Both the position numbers and the translations under genes were made by a program. The notes under the pieces were generated by a model. It worked only from the letters and a program-made list of their open reading frames with translations. It did no database searches and had not been told where the DNA came from. This document shows positions 52,338 to 61,350 of a DNA stretch of 64,000 nt, one piece after another; positions within the stretch are counted from its first letter, which is position 1; every line of letters starts with the position of its first letter. The stretch comes from Superficieibacter sp. HKU1 (lineage in GTDB: Bacteria; Pseudomonadota; Gammaproteobacteria; Enterobacterales; Enterobacteriaceae), in the NCBI RefSeq assembly GCF_029319185.1, contig NZ_CP119754.1:2666001-2730000 (forward strand), read 5' to 3'.

Positions 52338-52841
52338 TCAGGCAGCGTGATTCGCAGCCGAGTCAAGCAGCGCCATTTCTTCGCTGTTCAGCAGTTTTTC
52401 GATATTGACCAGAATCAGCATCCGCTCGCCGATCGCGCCGAGTCCGGTGAGGTATTCGGTCGACAGCGTCACCGCGAATTCCGGTGCCGGGCGGATTTGC
52501 TCGGCCGTGAGCGACAGTACGTCAGAGACACCGTCAACCACAATGCCCACCACGCGCTGACCGAGATTAAGCACGATCACCACCGTGTTGTCGTTGTACT
52601 CCACGTCCTGCTGCTCGAATTTCACCCGCAGATCGACTATCGGCACGATCACCCCGCGCAGGTTAGTCACGCCTTTAATAAACGCAGGCGTGTTAGCAAT
52701 GCGCGTGACCTGATCGTAGCCGCGAATTTCCTGCACTTTCAGAATATCAATGCCGTACTCTTCATCGCCCAGCGTGAAGACCAGAAACTCCTGGCCCGAT
52801 GGCTCACCTGCCAGTTTTGTCACGTTATTCATACCGGTCAT
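52338..52841 (-). CDS. cheW: chemotaxis coupling protein CheW
   Basis: CheW links receptors to CheA. The 167-residue single-domain protein matches E. coli CheW almost fully (GQEFLVFTLGDEEYGIDILKVQEIRGYDQVTRIANTPAFIKGVTNLRG). It lies 21 bp after cheA and ends the motAB-cheAW operon. In E. coli tar follows directly. Here a fimbrial operon intervenes. Confidence 0.97.
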   Translation of the reverse strand: MTGMNNVTKLAGEPSGQEFLVFTLGDEEYGIDILKVQEIRGYDQVTRIANTPAFIKGVTNLRGVIVPIVDLRVKFEQQDVEYNDNTVVIVLNLGQRVVGIVVDGVSDVLSLTAEQIRPAPEFAVTLSTEYLTGLGAIGERMLILVNIEKLLNSEEMALLDSAANHAA

Positions 52842-52862
52842 GTTTTTACCCTTTTACCTTAA

Positions 52863-54854
52863 TCAGGCTGCTGTGTGCGCCATACGTTGTTCACGATTTA
52901 ATCCCTGAAGCGCTGAGACATCAACAATCAGCGCGACGCTGCCGTCGCCAAGAATGGTCGCGGCAGAAATGCCAGGAACTTTACGGTAGTTGCTCTCAAG
53001 GTTCTTCACCACTACCTGATGCTGACCGATAAGCTGATCGACCAGCAACGCATAACGCCGTCCGGCCGTTTGCAGGATCACCACAATGCCCTGCGTAGCC
53101 TCGGTTCTGGCCCCCTGCACGTCAAAGACTTTCCACAGTTCGACCAGCGGCAGGTATTCGCCACGCACTTCCAGCACGCGCTCGCCACCCGCCAGCGGAT
53201 GCAGATCTTCTTCGCGAGGTTGCAGCGATTCCATCACCGCATTCAATGGCAGGATAAACACTTCGTCGCTCACTTTGACCGACATGCCATCGAGGATCGC
53301 CAGCGTCAGCGGCAGCAGAATGCGGATGGTGGTCCCGGCCCCCTGCTTCGACTGGATCTCCACGTGGCCGCCCATTTCCTGGATGTTACGTTTCACCACG
53401 TCCATGCCGACGCCGCGCCCGGAAACATCGGTTACCTGTTCAGCGGTAGAGAAGCCCGGCGCGAAAATCAGCATGCCGACTTCTTCATCACTCATGTTGT
53501 CATGAACGGGCATACCCTGTGAAACGGCTTTGGCAAGGATGCGTTCGCGATTCAGCCCCGCGCCATCGTCGGTGACTTCAATACAAATGTTGCCGCCCTG
53601 ATGCTCGGCGGACAGTACCAGATTCCCCACCGCGGATTTCCCGGCGGCAAGGCGCGTCTCCGGCGATTCAATGCCGTGATCGAGGCTGTTACGCACCAGA
53701 TGCGTCAGCGGATCGATAATGCGTTCAATCAGGCTTTTATCCAGTTCGGTAGAGCTACCCATCAGGGTCAGTTCCACCTGTTTATTCAGCTTGCTCGCCA
53801 GATCGCGCACCAGCCGCGGGAAACGGCTGAAGACGTATTCCATCGGCATCATGCGGATGGACATCACCGATTCCTGTAAATCGCGCGCGTTGCGCTGGAG
53901 CTGCCCCATGCTGGTGATCAGATCGCCGTGCGTAACCGGGTCCAGTTCATTCGAACGCTGTGCCAGCATCGACTGGGTGATCACCAGTTCGCCGACCAGG
54001 TTGATCAGTTGATCGACCTTCTCCACCGCCACACGGATGCTGGAGGATTCGCTGACGCGCGCCGGTTTTTCGGCGCTATTGCGCCCGGCCGGTGCCTCTT
54101 TTGGCACCGCGACCAGCACCGGCGCGGCAGGCGCTGGTGCTTCTGCGACCGGTTGCTCGTCCTCTTCAGGCTCGTCGGCTTCCACTCCCTCAAAAGCGAT
54201 TTGATCCGCTTCAATAACAAAGCACAGCACGGCGACGATGTCGTCCTGCTCTACGCTGCCGTCGAGGATCGCGGACAGAGAATCTGCGGTTTTTTCCACC
54301 CCGGCGAGGGTCGCCAGATTACCTAACTCCTCTTCCAGCAGATCCGGTTCGCCGGCTTTCAGGCGTGAAAGGATAATACGCGTCTGCCCGCTGGCGCTCG
54401 CCTGCGGCGCTTCTTTCTCTACTACCGTGAGTTTGGCGGCAGGTGGCGGGACAACCTCACCTTTTGCCTCCAGCGCTAACTGGCGCAGCGCAGCACAGAT
54501 ATATTCAAAGCTGGCAGCGTCCGGCTCCTGAGAGCTTTTATAGGCATCGAGCTGTTCCTGCATAATATCTTTGGTTTCCAAAAACAGGTTGATAATGTCG
54601 GTGTTGAGCTGCATTTCCCCACGCCGGGCTTCATCCAGCAGGTTTTCCATCAGATGCGTGGTTTCCTGCAAAACGGAGAAGCCGAAGGTGCCCGCTCCCC
54701 CTTTAATGGAGTGAGCTGCGCGGAAGATCGCATTCAGCTGTTCTCCGTCCGGCGACTCAGGGACCAGATCCAGCAGGTGCTGCTCCATGTCGGCCAGTAA
54801 TTCATCGGCTTCATCAAAAAAAGTCTGATAAAAATCGCTAATATCCATGCTCAC
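52863..54854 (-). CDS. cheA: chemotaxis histidine kinase CheA
   Basis: CheA autophosphorylates in response to receptors and phosphorylates CheY and CheB. It starts with GTG at 54852-54854 (MSMDISDFYQTFFDEADELL), behind GAGGTGAT, giving 663 residues against 654 in E. coli. The phosphorylated His48 lies in AAHSIKGGAGTFG. M98 (MQEQLDAY) is the known internal start of the short form. P2, dimerisation, ATPase (DDGAGLNRE, GRGVGMDVV) and CheW-like P5 domains follow. A much longer open frame upstream, inside motB, is rejected. It lies 4 bp after motB. Confidence 0.96.
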   Translation of the reverse strand: MSMDISDFYQTFFDEADELLADMEQHLLDLVPESPDGEQLNAIFRAAHSIKGGAGTFGFSVLQETTHLMENLLDEARRGEMQLNTDIINLFLETKDIMQEQLDAYKSSQEPDAASFEYICAALRQLALEAKGEVVPPPAAKLTVVEKEAPQASASGQTRIILSRLKAGEPDLLEEELGNLATLAGVEKTADSLSAILDGSVEQDDIVAVLCFVIEADQIAFEGVEADEPEEDEQPVAEAPAPAAPVLVAVPKEAPAGRNSAEKPARVSESSSIRVAVEKVDQLINLVGELVITQSMLAQRSNELDPVTHGDLITSMGQLQRNARDLQESVMSIRMMPMEYVFSRFPRLVRDLASKLNKQVELTLMGSSTELDKSLIERIIDPLTHLVRNSLDHGIESPETRLAAGKSAVGNLVLSAEHQGGNICIEVTDDGAGLNRERILAKAVSQGMPVHDNMSDEEVGMLIFAPGFSTAEQVTDVSGRGVGMDVVKRNIQEMGGHVEIQSKQGAGTTIRILLPLTLAILDGMSVKVSDEVFILPLNAVMESLQPREEDLHPLAGGERVLEVRGEYLPLVELWKVFDVQGARTEATQGIVVILQTAGRRYALLVDQLIGQHQVVVKNLESNYRKVPGISAATILGDGSVALIVDVSALQGLNREQRMAHTAA

Positions 54855-54858
54855 GCTA

Positions 54859-55788
54859 TCACCTCGGATCGGCTTGTGGCGATGTGGGACTGGCCGCCTG
54901 CGGCGCGGCCGCAGATGACGATAATTCACTAAATGGCACGTTCTGGCTTTCGGCATTCTCATTGAGAATGGCCTGTTCGGTTCGTTTGTTGAGGACGACA
55001 AGGCTAATGCGGCGGTTAATGGCATCATCGCCCCCGCGGTCGGACAGGCGCATGGTCGCGGCCATGCCTACCACCCGCAGCACCTTGCCGCTATCCAGAC
55101 TTCCGGCCACCAGCTCGCGACGCGAGGCGTTGGCGCGGTCGGCGGACAGTTCCCAGTTGCTGTAACCCTTGTCGCCGTTGGCGTAAGGGAAGTCATCGGT
55201 ATGCCCGGACAGGCTGATTTTATTGGGGATCTCGTTCAGCACCGGCGCGATGGCGCGCAGAATATCGCGCATATACGGCTCCACTTCTGCACTACCGGTT
55301 TTAAACATTGGCCGGTTCTGGCTGTCGATAATCTGGATGCGTAAGCCTTCCTGCACGAGGTCGATTTTGAGGTGCGGCCTGAGCGCTTTTAGCTTCGGGT
55401 CGGCCTCAATAAGCTGGTCGAGTTCGCCACGAATTTTTTTCAGGCGGCTGATTTCCATCCGCTCCCTGAGCTGTTCCACGTTGGGCTGTTTATGCACTTC
55501 GCCCTGCTGCTGAGTGTAATCATCGCCGCCGCCGGGGATCGGGCTGTCGCTGTTGGAGACGCGTGGCCCGCCCGTCACCGCCGTTGCCAGCGGAGTGCGA
55601 AAATATTCAGCAATCTGGATCAGCTCTTTCGGGCTGGAGATTGAAATCAGCCACATCACCAGGAAGAACGCCATCATCGCCGTCATAAAATCGGCGTAAG
55701 CGATCTTCCACGACCCGTGAGCGCCGCCACCATGACTTTTATGTTTTCGCCGCTTAACAACGACGATGGGATGCGCCTGATTCTTCAT
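54859..55788 (-). CDS. motB: flagellar motor stator protein MotB
   Basis: MotB anchors the stator to peptidoglycan and forms the proton channel with MotA. The 309-residue protein has a single membrane helix carrying the essential aspartate D33 (AYADFMTAMMAFFLVMWLI, D32 in E. coli) and an OmpA-like peptidoglycan-binding domain (ISLSGHTDDFPYANGDKGYSNWELSADRA). It overlaps motA by 4 bp. Confidence 0.96.
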   Translation of the reverse strand: MKNQAHPIVVVKRRKHKSHGGGAHGSWKIAYADFMTAMMAFFLVMWLISISSPKELIQIAEYFRTPLATAVTGGPRVSNSDSPIPGGGDDYTQQQGEVHKQPNVEQLRERMEISRLKKIRGELDQLIEADPKLKALRPHLKIDLVQEGLRIQIIDSQNRPMFKTGSAEVEPYMRDILRAIAPVLNEIPNKISLSGHTDDFPYANGDKGYSNWELSADRANASRRELVAGSLDSGKVLRVVGMAATMRLSDRGGDDAINRRISLVVLNKRTEQAILNENAESQNVPFSELSSSAAAPQAASPTSPQADPR

Positions 55789-56675
55789 GCGTCCTCAGTC
55801 GTGGTTTGTTGGGCAGAAGGGTTTCTCACCGCGCGCACGTGTTCTTCCAGCTCGACAAACGAAGGACGTTCGCTGGAATAAAGCGTTTTACGGCCAAATT
55901 CGACGGCAATCGGCGGCGCGTAGCCGTTGAGATTCGACAGCAGCGTAATTTTGACGCACTGCATCATCTTGCTGGTTTCGGCACTTTTTTGCCGCAGCAC
56001 GCTGGAAAGCGGCGAGATAAAACCATACGCCAGCAGAATGCCGAGGAAGGTTCCGACCATCGCGTGCGCGATGAGCGCGCCCAGCTCCGCCGCCGGACGA
56101 TCCGCCGAGGCCAGCGCATGTACCACGCCCATAACCGCCGCCACGATACCGAACGCAGGCAGCGAGTCACCGACAGACGCCAGCGCGTTTGCCGGCACCT
56201 CGGATTCACTTTCGTGCGTTTCAATCTCCTCGTCCATCAGCGCTTCAATTTCGAAGGTATTCATATTGCCGCTGATGATGAGGCGCAGGTAATCGATAAT
56301 AAAATCCAGCATTACGCCGTCGGCGAGAATGCGCGGATAGCTGGCGAAGATTTCACTTTCCTGCGGGTTTTCGATATCCCGCTCAAGCGAAAACATCCCC
56401 TGCTGGCGCGACTTGGCCATCAGGCGATAGAGCAGCGCCAGCAAATCCATATACATGCTTTTGGTGTATTTCGAGCGACGGAACAGCAGCGGGATCGCCT
56501 TCAGCGTTCCTTTAATTGACTTACCGTTGTTGCCAACGATAAACGCACCCACGCCTGCCCCGCCGATAATAATAAGTTCAGCCGGTTGATAGAGTGCTCC
56601 AAGGTGTCCGCCGGTCATCATGTAACCGCCGAAAACTGTACCGAGAACGACCAGGTAACCCAATAAGATAAGCAC
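55785..56675 (-). CDS. motA: flagellar motor stator protein MotA
   Basis: MotA forms the proton-conducting stator ring. From the GTG at 56673-56675 (MLILLGYLVVLGTVFGGY), behind AAAGGAT, it has 296 residues (295 in E. coli). Four membrane helices flank a cytoplasmic loop with R90 and E98, the residues that face FliG. Twelve upstream in-frame codons to an ATG are not supported by the family. It follows the flhDC terminator, so it should have its own promoter. I could not see a clear sigma28 match. Confidence 0.94.
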   Translation of the reverse strand: MLILLGYLVVLGTVFGGYMMTGGHLGALYQPAELIIIGGAGVGAFIVGNNGKSIKGTLKAIPLLFRRSKYTKSMYMDLLALLYRLMAKSRQQGMFSLERDIENPQESEIFASYPRILADGVMLDFIIDYLRLIISGNMNTFEIEALMDEEIETHESESEVPANALASVGDSLPAFGIVAAVMGVVHALASADRPAAELGALIAHAMVGTFLGILLAYGFISPLSSVLRQKSAETSKMMQCVKITLLSNLNGYAPPIAVEFGRKTLYSSERPSFVELEEHVRAVRNPSAQQTTTEDA

Positions 56676-56739
56676 GACATCATCCTTTCTGTTGACCAGA
56701 GCAGGATGCACAAATCGACCATTAACGCGTCAGGGAGGC

Positions 56740-56772
56740 AAAAAAAAGCAGCGGTAATTGCTTACCGCTGCT
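56740..56772 (-). terminator. terminator of flhDC
   Basis: An 11-bp stem AGCAGCGGTAA/TTACCGCTGCT with loop TTGC is followed on the minus strand by eight T residues, 25 bp after the flhC stop codon. Confidence 0.9.
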
Positions 56773-56796
56773 GGAGTGTTGACCACACCGTATCGG

Positions 56797-57378
56797 TTAA
56801 ACAGCCTGTTCGATCTGTTCATCCAGCAGTTGTGGAGTACTATCGGCAATATCACGGGAAAGTTTACGTCTTTTTACGGCACGGGATGGCGGCTGGCATA
56901 AACTGCATACGAAGCTGCCCACCGGCTGATGGGCGTGAGTAATAAAATTGCCGTTACAGCAGCTGCAATGCGACAGCTGCAGCATTCCGCTTTCAACAAA
57001 ACGCACCAGCGTCCAGGCGCGGGTGAGCGCCAGCAGCGGCGCTTCGCCGTCCAGCTGCGGGCACTGTTCAAGATACAGGCGATACGCTTTGATCACCGCA
57101 TCAACGCCGCTGCATAACCCCGTTTTAAGCAGGTACTGCCAGGCATTACAGAACATGGATGAGTGAATGTTCTGTTCCCAGGTCATAAACCAGTCGGTAG
57201 AAAACGGCAGCATGCCTTTCGGCGGCGGGCTACCGCGCAGCTCTTTATACAGTTTGATAAGACGACCACGGCTCAGCTGTGTCTCACTTTCCAGCATCTG
57301 TAAGCGAGCGCCCAGCGTAATCAGCTCCATTGCCAGCTGAATATCACGGGCTTCCTGAACAATGCTTTTTTCGCTCAT
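56797..57378 (-). CDS. flhC: flagellar master regulator subunit FlhC
   Basis: FlhC binds DNA with FlhD (FlhD4C2) to activate class II flagellar genes. The 193-residue protein carries the four zinc cysteines in the C-terminal half (SHCSCCNGNFITHAHQPVGSFVCSLCQPP). It starts 2 bp after the flhD stop codon, so the pair is translationally coupled. Confidence 0.97.
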   Translation of the reverse strand: MSEKSIVQEARDIQLAMELITLGARLQMLESETQLSRGRLIKLYKELRGSPPPKGMLPFSTDWFMTWEQNIHSSMFCNAWQYLLKTGLCSGVDAVIKAYRLYLEQCPQLDGEAPLLALTRAWTLVRFVESGMLQLSHCSCCNGNFITHAHQPVGSFVCSLCQPPSRAVKRRKLSRDIADSTPQLLDEQIEQAV

Positions 57379-57380
57379 CC

Positions 57381-57728
57381 TCAGGCCCTTTTTTTGCGCG
57401 CGGCGGCAGCCTGGCCCGCGTCAGAGAGCAAACGGGTAGAAAGAAGGATCCCGGTATGAATTTGTTGCAGGTCATCGACGCGCGAATCCTGCGTCAGCCG
57501 GTTGATGGTCTCGTGACTATCAAATCGGAATTCACAAATAAGCTGATTAGTTTCAGCCAGTTTCACCATTTGTGGCAGCGTCAGTTCAACCAGCGTTGTT
57601 GCCATCTCTTCATTAATCCCGAGACGGAACATGGCTGACGGTTTGTCCTGACTAATCAGACGTTGAGCAAGGAGCAAGTATGACAGGTTGATGTCATAAA
57701 TATGTTTTAGCAACTCGGATGTATGCAT
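57381..57728 (-). CDS. flhD: flagellar master regulator subunit FlhD
   Basis: FlhD is the partner subunit of FlhC. The ATG at 57726-57728 (MHTSELLKHIYDINLSYLLLAQRLI) gives 115 residues (116 in E. coli). An in-frame ATG three codons upstream is the alternative start. It has a leader of about 207 nt, the target of CsrA and several small RNAs in E. coli. Confidence 0.96.
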   Translation of the reverse strand: MHTSELLKHIYDINLSYLLLAQRLISQDKPSAMFRLGINEEMATTLVELTLPQMVKLAETNQLICEFRFDSHETINRLTQDSRVDDLQQIHTGILLSTRLLSDAGQAAAARKKRA

Positions 57729-57970
57729 TTTACCCATCCAGCATAACCAACCATTGTTTTATGCGGCATAACCGCACCCCGTGATGTCGCCGGGAAAGTC
57801 CCGGTAAAAAAGAAAAGGTCAAAATGCATAGTTGTACTTAGATGCTACCGCAGTGGAAAAGTCTCTTTGTGGTGGACTATGTCATCAGAAACATGTTAAA
57901 GAATTCTTACAAATGTCTAAGATTTTTCCTAATTCGCCGCAACTTTACTCGTCAGCCTTATCACATACAA
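57729..57970 (-). promoter_or_regulatory. flhDC promoter and long 5' leader
   Basis: Placing the CRP site at -71.5, as in E. coli, puts the start near 57935. TAAAGT (57942-57947) and TTGTAT (57965-57970) are then the -10 and -35 with 17-bp spacing. The leader contains a hairpin CCGGGA/TCCCGG (57790-57804). These positions are inferred by analogy. Confidence 0.6.
57918..57931 (-). promoter_or_regulatory. RcsAB box of flhDC
   Basis: On the minus strand TAGGAAAAATCTTA matches the RcsAB consensus (TAAGAAT-type palindrome) known just after the flhDC start site. It would let capsule and envelope stress signals shut off motility. Confidence 0.8.
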
Positions 57971-57998
57971 CGAGTCACCGCCGTGATTTTAGGAACTA

Positions 57999-58014
57999 TG
58001 TGATCGACATCACA
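57999..58014. promoter_or_regulatory. CRP site of flhDC
   Basis: TGTGA-TCGACA-TCACA is a perfect CRP palindrome at the place expected for cAMP-CRP activation of flhDC. Confidence 0.88.
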
Positions 58015-58512
58015 TAATGTACGCAAATATTAATCATAAATCCATCAATACCGATTATTAGTTGATGTATTTTTATGCATTTCTTCCGCTTACCTGTTCC
58101 CGCAAGACTGGCGGACAGGTCTGAAAGCGAAATAACATTATGTTAATTTTCTCAATGTCGCCATGCAGAATGAAAAAAATAAATTCCGTCTCTATTGTAG
58201 AAACTTATGCATAAAAAAACATGCATAAACATAAGCTTAGTATTTAATGTAACAAAAATAATTGCCATACGTAATTATCGCTCAAATGTTAATTTTGCAG
58301 CAATTAATTAACATTAAATGATAATAGTTTTCATATACGCACAACGTTCGCGCCTATTTTAGGGTTATTGCTGTCCATAAATGCATTTTATAAGAATAAT
58401 TAATGAATAGTTTGACGCGCGGCGCAAACGGCAGCCTGAACCCTTGAAGTGAACGAATAAATGGAGTAATGAAAGAAGATAGCCCGGTTTTATGCGTCTG
58501 AAAGGAGGTCCG
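58015..58512. other. AT-rich region between the flhDC promoter and uspC
   Basis: About 500 bp without a gene. Long A/T stretches and repeated TTAAT blocks (58260-58330) suit H-NS and LysR-type regulators known at flhDC, but no exact site can be named. The uspC promoter must lie at the right end. Confidence 0.5.
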
Positions 58513-58935
58513 ATGCGTTATCAACACCTGCTTGTGGCGGTTGCCGCTACCCCGGAAAGCCATCGTCTGGTAGCAAAGGCCGTCTCAATTGCCCGCCCGC
58601 TTAATGCGCGTGTCAGTCTTATCACCCTCGCCACTGACCCCGAGATGTACAATCATTTTGCTGCGCCAATGATGGAAAATCTTCGTGACGTGATTCAGGA
58701 AGAGACCCGGCAATTTTTAAGCGATATCGCGCAGCATATGGATTACCCCATTGCCGAAACCATTATTGCCTCCGGTGAATTGAGTGAACATATCAAAGAT
58801 TTTTGCCGCACGCGGCAGGTAGATTTAGTCGTCTGCGGCAATCACAACCACAGCTTTTTTTCTCGGGCGACCTGCTCGGCCAAAAATGTGATTGGCAATA
58901 CGCATGTGGATGTCCTGCTGGTGGCGCTGGAATAA
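58513..58935 (+). CDS. uspC: universal stress protein UspC
   Basis: A 140-residue single-domain universal stress protein (UspA superfamily), matching E. coli UspC (YecG) in order and sequence, for example ITLATDPEMYNHFAAPMMENLRDV and VCGNHNHSFFSRATCSAKNVI. The ATG at 58513 follows a near-perfect AAGGAGGT. Seven in-frame codons upstream would include that site and are rejected. E. coli UspC is linked to UV resistance and osmotic signalling via KdpD. Confidence 0.92.
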   Translation: MRYQHLLVAVAATPESHRLVAKAVSIARPLNARVSLITLATDPEMYNHFAAPMMENLRDVIQEETRQFLSDIAQHMDYPIAETIIASGELSEHIKDFCRTRQVDLVVCGNHNHSFFSRATCSAKNVIGNTHVDVLLVALE

Positions 58936-58965
58936 AAAAGGCCCGGCAGCACGCGCTGCCGGGCC
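58934..58965 (-). terminator. terminator of otsBA
   Basis: An 11-bp perfect GC-rich stem GGCCCGGCAGC/GCTGCCGGGCC (loop ACGC) is followed on the minus strand by TTTTTTATT. It abuts the convergent uspC stop codon. Confidence 0.88.
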
Positions 58966-58980
58966 AGAGAGTTACGTTAT

Positions 58981-60405
58981 TCAGGCCAGCTTCGGAAATG
59001 TCGCCACTTTATGTTGCAGCTGACTCTCTTCGCTGCGTGGCGCGATCTGCTTTAGGTCGCGAATAAACCTCTCCTGCCAGTGATTGATATCGTTCTTATG
59101 AATAACATCCATCATTTCAGCATGACGAGAAATACGCTCGGCCAGCGGCATATTCAGCGCGCGGTGTAACGCCGCCGCCACCTCATCCCGATCGTAAGGA
59201 TTCACAATCAGTGCCGAGGTCAGCTCGTTCGCCGCGCCGGCGAATTGCGAAAGCACCAGCACGCCAGGGTTTGCCGGATCCTGCGCAGCCACGTACTCTT
59301 TTGCCACCAGATTCATACCGTCGCGCAGCGGCGTAACCAGACCGACATCCGAATAGCGGAAAACTTTCATCAGCAGTTTCCGATCGAAGTGCTGATTCAG
59401 ATAATACAGCGGGGTCCAGCCCAGTTGTCCGTAACGTCCATTGATTCGCCCCGACAAATTTTCCAGCTGATGACGAATATCCTGATACGCCTGCACTTCA
59501 CCACGTGAGGTGGGCGCTATCTGCGTGTAGCGGATTTTACCGTGATGCTCCGGGTATTTTTCCAGCAGCGTTTCATAGGCCATGAAGCGCTCCGGCAAGC
59601 CTTTGGAGTAATCCAGACGCTCAACGGAGAAAATGTTCTGGACATTCTTCAGTTCGTTTTTAAGCTGCGCCAGCTTCGGCGGCAGCGGACCGGTGGCCTG
59701 ACGCGCGATTTCTTCAGGCTCAATACCAATCGGGTAGACTTCGGTACGGAAGTTTTTGCCCCACGCGGTATGGGTATTGCCATCGCGGGTGGTCAGACGC
59801 GTTTGCGCCGCGACGCATTCAAGGAATGCCTGACGGTCATTTTCAGTCTGGAAGCCCAGCAGATCGTAATCGCATAATTGTTCCAGCAGTTCAGCATTCG
59901 GTGGCAGCGCGTTGAAAATTTCCGGCGTCGGGAAAGGGATATGCAGGAAGAAACCAATTTGATTGTGAATGTTTCTTTTGCGCAGTTCACTGGCGAAGGG
60001 AAGCAGATGGTAATCATGGATCCACAGGATGTCATCGTTTTCTACCAGCGGCACCAGCTTGTCTGCCAGCAGTGAATTGACGCGCTGATAGCCTTCCCAC
60101 GCGTCCCGCTGAAAGTTGACTAAATCGAGGCGGTAGTGAAACGCGGGCCACAGCACGGCGTTGGAAAACTGGCTGTAGTAATGTTCATAGTCCTGTTCGC
60201 TCAGATTAAATGAGGCCCAGGTAATGTTGCCTTTACTGACGGTCTTTAGAGGCTGGTCTTCGTTACCTACCTCCCCGCTCCAGCCAAACCACAGACCGCC
60301 TGCAGCTTTTAACGCGCCGAGAACCCCTACCGCCAGGCCACCGGCGCTGGCCTTCTTATCATCGGGCGGGGCAATACGATTAGATACTACGACTAAGCGA
60401 CTCAT
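58981..60405 (-). CDS. otsA: trehalose-6-phosphate synthase
   Basis: OtsA joins UDP-glucose and glucose 6-phosphate to trehalose 6-phosphate under osmotic stress and in stationary phase. The GT20 enzyme has 474 residues from the ATG at 60403-60405, as in E. coli. Markers are WFGWSGEVGN, WIHDYHLLPFA, HIPFPTPEIF and VERLDYSKGLPERF. An ATG two codons upstream is only 2 bases from the AGGAG site. It overlaps otsB by 26 bp. Confidence 0.96.
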   Translation of the reverse strand: MSRLVVVSNRIAPPDDKKASAGGLAVGVLGALKAAGGLWFGWSGEVGNEDQPLKTVSKGNITWASFNLSEQDYEHYYSQFSNAVLWPAFHYRLDLVNFQRDAWEGYQRVNSLLADKLVPLVENDDILWIHDYHLLPFASELRKRNIHNQIGFFLHIPFPTPEIFNALPPNAELLEQLCDYDLLGFQTENDRQAFLECVAAQTRLTTRDGNTHTAWGKNFRTEVYPIGIEPEEIARQATGPLPPKLAQLKNELKNVQNIFSVERLDYSKGLPERFMAYETLLEKYPEHHGKIRYTQIAPTSRGEVQAYQDIRHQLENLSGRINGRYGQLGWTPLYYLNQHFDRKLLMKVFRYSDVGLVTPLRDGMNLVAKEYVAAQDPANPGVLVLSQFAGAANELTSALIVNPYDRDEVAAALHRALNMPLAERISRHAEMMDVIHKNDINHWQERFIRDLKQIAPRSEESQLQHKVATFPKLA

Positions 60406-61186
60406 GGCCATCTCTCCTGTCTGTTAGCGCTTTTTCTTGTAATAGTTGGTTATCAGCAATAGTTTGTAGCCACTGATGCACATCGGCGACACTCGCCAGA
60501 CGCCACTGCGCCTGGGTTGCCCCCGGTCCTACTTTGATGGAAATCCCGTTGAGCTGGTTAACCACCCGGAACCCGGCTTCATCAGTGAGATCGTCACCCA
60601 CGAAGACCGGCGTCCTACCGCGAAAAGGTGCTTCCTGCATAAAGGCAGCAATCGCTTCACCTTTGCTAATCCCCTGCGGTTTTAATTCGACAACACATTT
60701 ACCCGGCTGGAGTGCCAGCTGCGGATACAGTCCCACAATACCTTGCGCCAGCGCCATAATGCGCTCTTCAAACTGCGGTGCCTGACGATAGTGCAGCGCA
60801 AACGCCATGCCTTTCGCCTCAAGCTCGCAGCCTGGCATCACCGCCAGGGCGGTGGTCAATTGATCGTTAAGCGTATGCACAACGTCCGCAGGCAGTTCTA
60901 CGGTGTGCGTCTTACCATGAAAATCACGTCGCTGCGCGCCGTGCACCCCGGCAAGCGGAAAATGCAGCGGACTGGCGAGCGCGTCGAGTTCGGCCATAGA
61001 GCGCCCGGAGACCAGAGCCACCGCGCCCTCATTTTTCTCTGCCAGCAATTGCAGCGCGCTACGAACCTCGGAGGTCAGGAATACCTGATCCGGGTGCGGT
61101 TTGATTTCAGCGAGAGTACCATCGAGGTCAAAGAACCAGGCGTGATTTCCTTTAAGTACAGGCGGTACAGATAACTGGTCAGCCAC
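60380..61186 (-). CDS. otsB: trehalose-6-phosphate phosphatase
   Basis: OtsB removes phosphate from trehalose 6-phosphate. It is a HAD-family enzyme with the nucleophile motif WFFDLDGTLAE, SGRSMAEL and GDDLTDEAGF. I chose GTG at 61184-61186 (MADQLSVPPVLKGNHAW), which lies 9 bases after AAGGAGG. A TTG ten codons earlier would include that site. This gives 268 residues (266 in E. coli). A sigmaS-type promoter lies 60 bp upstream. Confidence 0.94.
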   Translation of the reverse strand: MADQLSVPPVLKGNHAWFFDLDGTLAEIKPHPDQVFLTSEVRSALQLLAEKNEGAVALVSGRSMAELDALASPLHFPLAGVHGAQRRDFHGKTHTVELPADVVHTLNDQLTTALAVMPGCELEAKGMAFALHYRQAPQFEERIMALAQGIVGLYPQLALQPGKCVVELKPQGISKGEAIAAFMQEAPFRGRTPVFVGDDLTDEAGFRVVNQLNGISIKVGPGATQAQWRLASVADVHQWLQTIADNQLLQEKALTDRRDGHESLSRSI

Positions 61187-61245
61187 CCTGATTTCCTCCT
61201 TACATTTACAGCCCAAAGCGGGTAATTAATCAAACGTTAGCAATG

Positions 61246-61255
61246 TAAGTATAGA
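61246..61255 (-). promoter_or_regulatory. sigmaS-type -10 of otsBA
   Basis: TCTATACTTA on the minus strand fits the extended sigmaS -10 (KCTAYRCTTAA), 60 bp upstream of otsB. This agrees with RpoS control known for otsBA. Confidence 0.75.
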
Positions 61256-61277
61256 CAGTGTGACCAGCCTCGCCATT

Positions 61278-61314
61278 TTCAAATGAAAACGCCAGCGACA
61301 TTGGCCGCTGGCGT
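61278..61314 (-). terminator. terminator of araFGH
   Basis: A 9-bp stem ACGCCAGCG/CGCTGGCGT (61289-61297 with 61306-61314) is followed on the minus strand by TTTTCATTTG, 36 bp after the araH stop codon. Confidence 0.8.
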
Positions 61315-61350
61315 CAGGTTAGAAGTAGACTTAAAAGTTAGGGCAATTTA

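Noticed and set aside
52863..55028. CheA extended by 58 codons upstream
   Set aside because: The extension lies inside motB, and a GTG with a good ribosome site at 54852-54854 matches the known CheA start.
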